A stretch of 37,934 nt of DNA, from positions 1 through 37,934 of the forward strand of contig JAUWPZ010000017.1 in assembly GCA_030611315.1 (NCBI GenBank). The letters run 5' to 3'. Shown here piece by piece: positions 35,393-37,934 of this stretch. Below the pieces are notes generated by a model. The model had not been told where the DNA came from. It saw only the letters and a program-made list of their open reading frames with translations, and did not search any database. A program made the translations under genes and the position numbers. This DNA is from Sedimentisphaerales bacterium. Lineage in GTDB: Bacteria > Planctomycetota > Phycisphaerae > Sedimentisphaerales > Anaerobacaceae. Every line of letters begins with the position of its first letter. Position 1 is the first letter of the stretch.

Positions 35393-35480
35393 CGGTACAG
35401 GAACGGCCGATGTGATTGGATTGCAGTATGCTTTCTCCAGCAAATGAGATAGGCCGAAAGTTGGCAAAGGGGCCCGGCAA

Positions 35481-35915
35481 ATGAACAAGCGACGAATTCT
35501 GATTATCGATGATGAAACCGACATAGTTACGCTTCTGAGCAAGGCCCTTCAAGGCCACGGCTACGAAGTGATGACGGCGGTCAACGGCTGGGACGGTCTC
35601 GCTCTGGCGAGGATTGAAAAACCGGATTTGATTCTGTTGGACAATCTAATGCCAAAGATGGACGGGCCTACAACACTCGCAAGCCTTAAGGCCATAAAGG
35701 AGACGAGGCGGATTCCAGTCGTGGTGCTCACGGCCCTGTCCGGCAAGAAACATGTTACTGATGCTCTGCAAAACGGAGCTTCTGACTACATTGTCAAGCC
35801 ATTTGATCTCCACTCACTCCTCAAGAGAATTTCCAACGTGCTGAGATTTGGACGCCCCACTGAAACACATGCTTCAAGAAATCGCTCGGAGCCTCTGCGA
35901 ACGACAACGCCCTGA
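35481..35915 (+). CDS. Single-domain response regulator, last gene of the cluster
   Basis: A 144-residue receiver: ILIIDDETDIVTLL, phospho-acceptor in ILLDNLMPKMDGPTTL (Asp 54), Thr in VVVLTALSGK and Lys-Pro in YIVKPFDLHSLL. The last 20 residues are an unrelated basic tail. It follows the previous receiver after about 90 bases, with no output domain. No obvious terminator was found right after it, although gene density drops sharply downstream. Confidence 0.88.
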   Translation: MNKRRILIIDDETDIVTLLSKALQGHGYEVMTAVNGWDGLALARIEKPDLILLDNLMPKMDGPTTLASLKAIKETRRIPVVVLTALSGKKHVTDALQNGASDYIVKPFDLHSLLKRISNVLRFGRPTETHASRNRSEPLRTTTP

Positions 35916-36364
35916 CCTCCTGCAAAGCAGCCAGGCGCCCTCAGAATCTTATCGCCGGACTTTGTGAGTTTGTTTTCCTGTAACCGTCCCCGCTTATCTC
36001 TGTACCTGGCAACGTTACCACTTTTTCACCGGAGTTTTTTCGCCCCTTCGGGCAATGGTTTTGTGTATGTTGGTTTGTAAATTCTCATAACATCACCTCA
36101 CTAAAAAAAGGTGGGCGGGGGTTAATGGCGCGTTCGTAAGAGCGACCCAAAGAAGGCGCGCACTTCGTTACCGAAAGTGCTGCCCCGGCCGGATTTCTTG
36201 GATTATTCAACAGAATGGATTCTAAGTGTTCCATATCTAAATTATCACTAAATCTGGATGGATTGCAAGAGAAATAAATACTTTTTCTTTGTGTTTTGGA
36301 AAAGCACGGAGTAAAATCTACCCGACTTGACAAGTAGATGTTTTTAACAACAGAGATTGTTTCA
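35916..36364. other. Intergenic region after the signalling cluster
   Basis: About 450 bases without a recognised gene. GCCCCTTCGGGC near 36041-36052 is a small GC-rich hairpin that could end the cluster transcript, but the T-run is upstream of it, not downstream. A/T-rich sequence and an AAAAAAAGGTGGGCGGGG stretch (36102-36119) follow. Confidence 0.4.
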
Positions 36365-36715
36365 ATGAGAAAAAAGAAACCCGACATTTATGAACGGCAG
36401 AAAAGCCGCCGACAGGATGCTTACAGTCGTGCAGAAACACTAAAAAAGAGATTCCCCCAATTATCACGCTTAAAGATAGATATGAGCTTCGAGGATTATG
36501 AGGAAGAGAAGGATAGTCCATCCCCAAAACAAGAGGAGTATGGGCCCGACAGTAAGGCTTTTTTTGAATTAAAGTGTCCTTACCGCGAGTGTATTGACGA
36601 CGGTTTCAAACTATCCGCTGCTGTGTCGGAAATGGTAACCAAAAACGAAACCGAGGCTTCCGGCACGATTGTTTGCCAGGGCTGGCAAGACCGTGAGCGT
36701 GTTAATCAATATTAA
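36365..36715 (+). CDS. Small putative zinc-binding protein
   Basis: About 116 residues from the ATG at 36365; an ATG at 36338 would add nine residues and has no better ribosome binding site. The N-terminal half is charged and helical (KKKPDIYERQKSRRQDAYSRAE). The C-terminal half has Cys-x4-Cys in ELKCPYRECIDDGF and another Cys in TIVCQGW, which could make a zinc site. It is not recognised. It stands alone after the signalling cluster. Confidence 0.6.
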   Translation: MRKKKPDIYERQKSRRQDAYSRAETLKKRFPQLSRLKIDMSFEDYEEEKDSPSPKQEEYGPDSKAFFELKCPYRECIDDGFKLSAAVSEMVTKNETEASGTIVCQGWQDRERVNQY

Positions 36716-37180
36716 TGCCGGCTGAAAATGAATTATAAGATTACAGCAACTTACTAAGACAATGGCTGACCCCGCCCGCAAATATCATTTCACCATTTTA
36801 ACAATAGCCTGTCGTAATTCAACTGACAACACCAAAAAAGGACAAGGAAAACGGGTGCGAAATTATTTTCTGGCATATCGTAACCCTATTCATAGTAATG
36901 CCTTACACTCATTTGTCATTCTGAGCGACAGCGAAAAATCTGACTTGCGAACTAAGAGTTTCCTTTGCTCGGTCAGTAACATCTCATTCTATGGCCAGAT
37001 GCTTCGCTTCGCATTGCTGCGCTCAGCATGACATGAGGGAGTTTGCTTGCCAGAAAATAATTTCACACCCAGGAAAACCGTTTGCAGACTTTACAGTTTT
37101 TTTTACAGTTTTTCCATTCAAAACTATGCAACGTAGTGCAAAGTCGCCTGCGATAACGATATTAAAAACGCGGTTTTTAC
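36716..37180. other. Intergenic region with a REP-like element
   Basis: About 465 bases between the small zinc-protein gene and tRNA-Arg. The main feature is the inverted repeat at 36918-37033. The rest is A/T-rich with TTTTTTTTACAGTTTTT near 37097-37111. No gene is seen. Confidence 0.45.
36918..37033. repeat. REP-like inverted repeat (GTCATTCTGAGCG ... CGCTCAGCATGAC)
   Basis: The left arm GTCATTCTGAGCG near 36917-36930 and the right arm CGCTCAGCATGAC near 37021-37033 are inverted copies with one difference. Between them CAGCGAAAAATCT and CTTCGCTTCGC fit the typical interior of this widespread element family, seen between genes in many bacteria (general knowledge). It is noncoding and could act as a terminator-like hairpin. 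Confidence 0.6.
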
Positions 37181-37254
<74 letters not shown>

Positions 37255-37311
37255 TTCACTGTTTAAGCCGTTGCAATATAGCAACTTAGTACACATACTG
37301 TCAAGTCTATT

Positions 37312-37614
37312 TTAGTCCCTAAGTGGGGTGCGCAACAAATGCGCAACAAAATCGCCACTTATTGCCTCAGCACTGGCTGATCGAGCACGCTGCAACAAAT
37401 CTTCTCGGACTGCCAGGTAAAATCGCCGAGTTGTTTCAAACGCAGCGTGACCCGCCGGATTCATGACATCATATTCAGATAAGCCATTGGCAAGCCACAT
37501 GGTTAGACACGTACGACGCAGATAGTGAAACTCACCCTGATCAACTTTGGCATGGGCCAAAAATGCATTGAACTGACAACTGAAGTTGTTGACAGGACAC
37601 TTACCATGCCTCAT
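37312..37614 (-). pseudogene. C-terminal remnant of a tyrosine recombinase/integrase
   Basis: The 100-residue open stretch is the end of a phage-type integrase. GEFHYLRRTCLT has the His-x-x-Arg motif, and GHAAFETTRRFYL has the second His and the nucleophile Tyr. The N-terminal and central parts are missing: a stop lies a few codons upstream of the ATG, and the IS256-type transposase gene begins on the other side. So this is a truncated remnant, unlikely to be active. It is near tRNA-Arg, a common integration site, but on its 5' side. Confidence 0.75.
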
Positions 37615-37621
37615 AGTCCAT

Positions 37622-37934
37622 TTTCCTTACATCCGTTGCTATTGGGACGGTCGTGATTCAAGCGGCGTTCTCCTTGATACCATTTACAAACTTGATTCCT
37701 TCAATAACCTCGGCTATCAGTTCTTTTCCATTCAGCCGACGCCAGTGCCTCTGGGCACACTGCGTCAGCTTGAAGACCATCGTCAAACAGGCCATCCGGC
37801 TGCCGCACCCCTTCGTCCGACGCGTGCGCAACCTCACAGTCGCGAACGTCGATTCAATCGGGTTCGTCGTGCGAATGTGAGCCCAATGCTCGGCCGGGAA
37901 GTCATAAAAAGTCAACAGAACATCTCGGTCCTTC
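37622..37934 (-). mobile_element. Insertion sequence of the IS256 family (partial, right part outside the window)
   Basis: The transposase fragment at 37658-37934 defines this element. Its left boundary is not seen directly; by the truncation of the integrase remnant it should fall at about 37615-37640. Terminal inverted repeats could not be compared because the other end is outside the window. Confidence 0.55.
37658..37934 (-). CDS. IS256-family (Mutator-like) transposase, C-terminal part
   Basis: The leftward frame is open to the right edge and gives about 92 residues of a transposase C-terminus: LLTFYDFPAEHWAHIRTTNP and IESTFATVRLRTRRTKG are family signatures, and the Glu in NPIESTFA is the last acidic residue of the DDE catalytic triad. 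The rest of the gene lies beyond the window. A TTG at 37915 is inside the domain, so it is not a real start. Confidence 0.88.
   Translation of the reverse strand, partial: KDRDVLLTFYDFPAEHWAHIRTTNPIESTFATVRLRTRRTKGCGSRMACLTMVFKLTQCAQRHWRRLNGKELIAEVIEGIKFVNGIKENAA

Overview
The window looks like a chromosomal segment of an uncultured Planctomycetota bacterium, probably Phycisphaerae-like. This is inferred from a short PEP-CTERM protein with an InlB-type repeat, a stand-alone secretin-domain protein, a Tat-exported aldo/keto reductase, many short noncoding repeats between genes, and moderate base composition. No rRNA or marker gene is present to prove it. No CRISPR array was seen.

Layout. 1-10.1 kb is mostly housekeeping: a four-helix membrane protein with an ADANKPV repeat, a beta-hydroxyacid dehydrogenase, a DUF985 cupin, a small secretin-domain protein, a MetX-MetW fusion overlapping nikR, tRNA-Val(CAC), carB and a divergent hisF. 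10.1-10.9 kb is a repeat-rich spacer. 10.9-13.9 kb is an accessory cassette: an unknown cytosolic protein, a membrane protein, and a DNA methyltransferase fused to an Mrr-like nuclease domain. 13.9-14.3 kb carries a 160-bp inverted-repeat element. 14.3-18.0 kb holds an aldo/keto reductase, a YkgJ-type cysteine-cluster protein, a PEP-CTERM protein and an AlaC-like aminotransferase. 18.0-19.1 kb holds a second copy of the long noncoding repeat found at 10.25-10.58 kb. 19.1-22.7 kb is a second accessory cassette: nucleotidyltransferase, small helical protein and deoxyribosyltransferase-like protein, facing an XRE/ImmA-IrrE regulator with a partner gene. 22.7-23.9 kb is decayed DNA with a frameshifted response-regulator fragment.

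23.96-35.9 kb is one long plus-strand signalling cluster: cheR, mcp, cheW, cheY, cheD, cheB, cheA and cheC, then an HPt protein, a receiver-histidine kinase, and two tandem receiver-KaiB pairs followed by two more receivers. Tight spacing and frequent overlaps suggest one or two operons. The genes up to cheC form a complete adaptation-capable chemosensory pathway, but no flagellar or pilus genes are visible. The downstream part is the most unusual feature: two KaiB proteins, each paired with a near-duplicate receiver, with no KaiC or KaiA in the window. 36-37.9 kb ends with a small putative zinc-binding protein, a REP-like hairpin, tRNA-Arg(ACG), a tyrosine-recombinase remnant and an IS256-family transposase that runs off the right edge.

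All calls rest on reading the sequence and recognising families. No database search was run.
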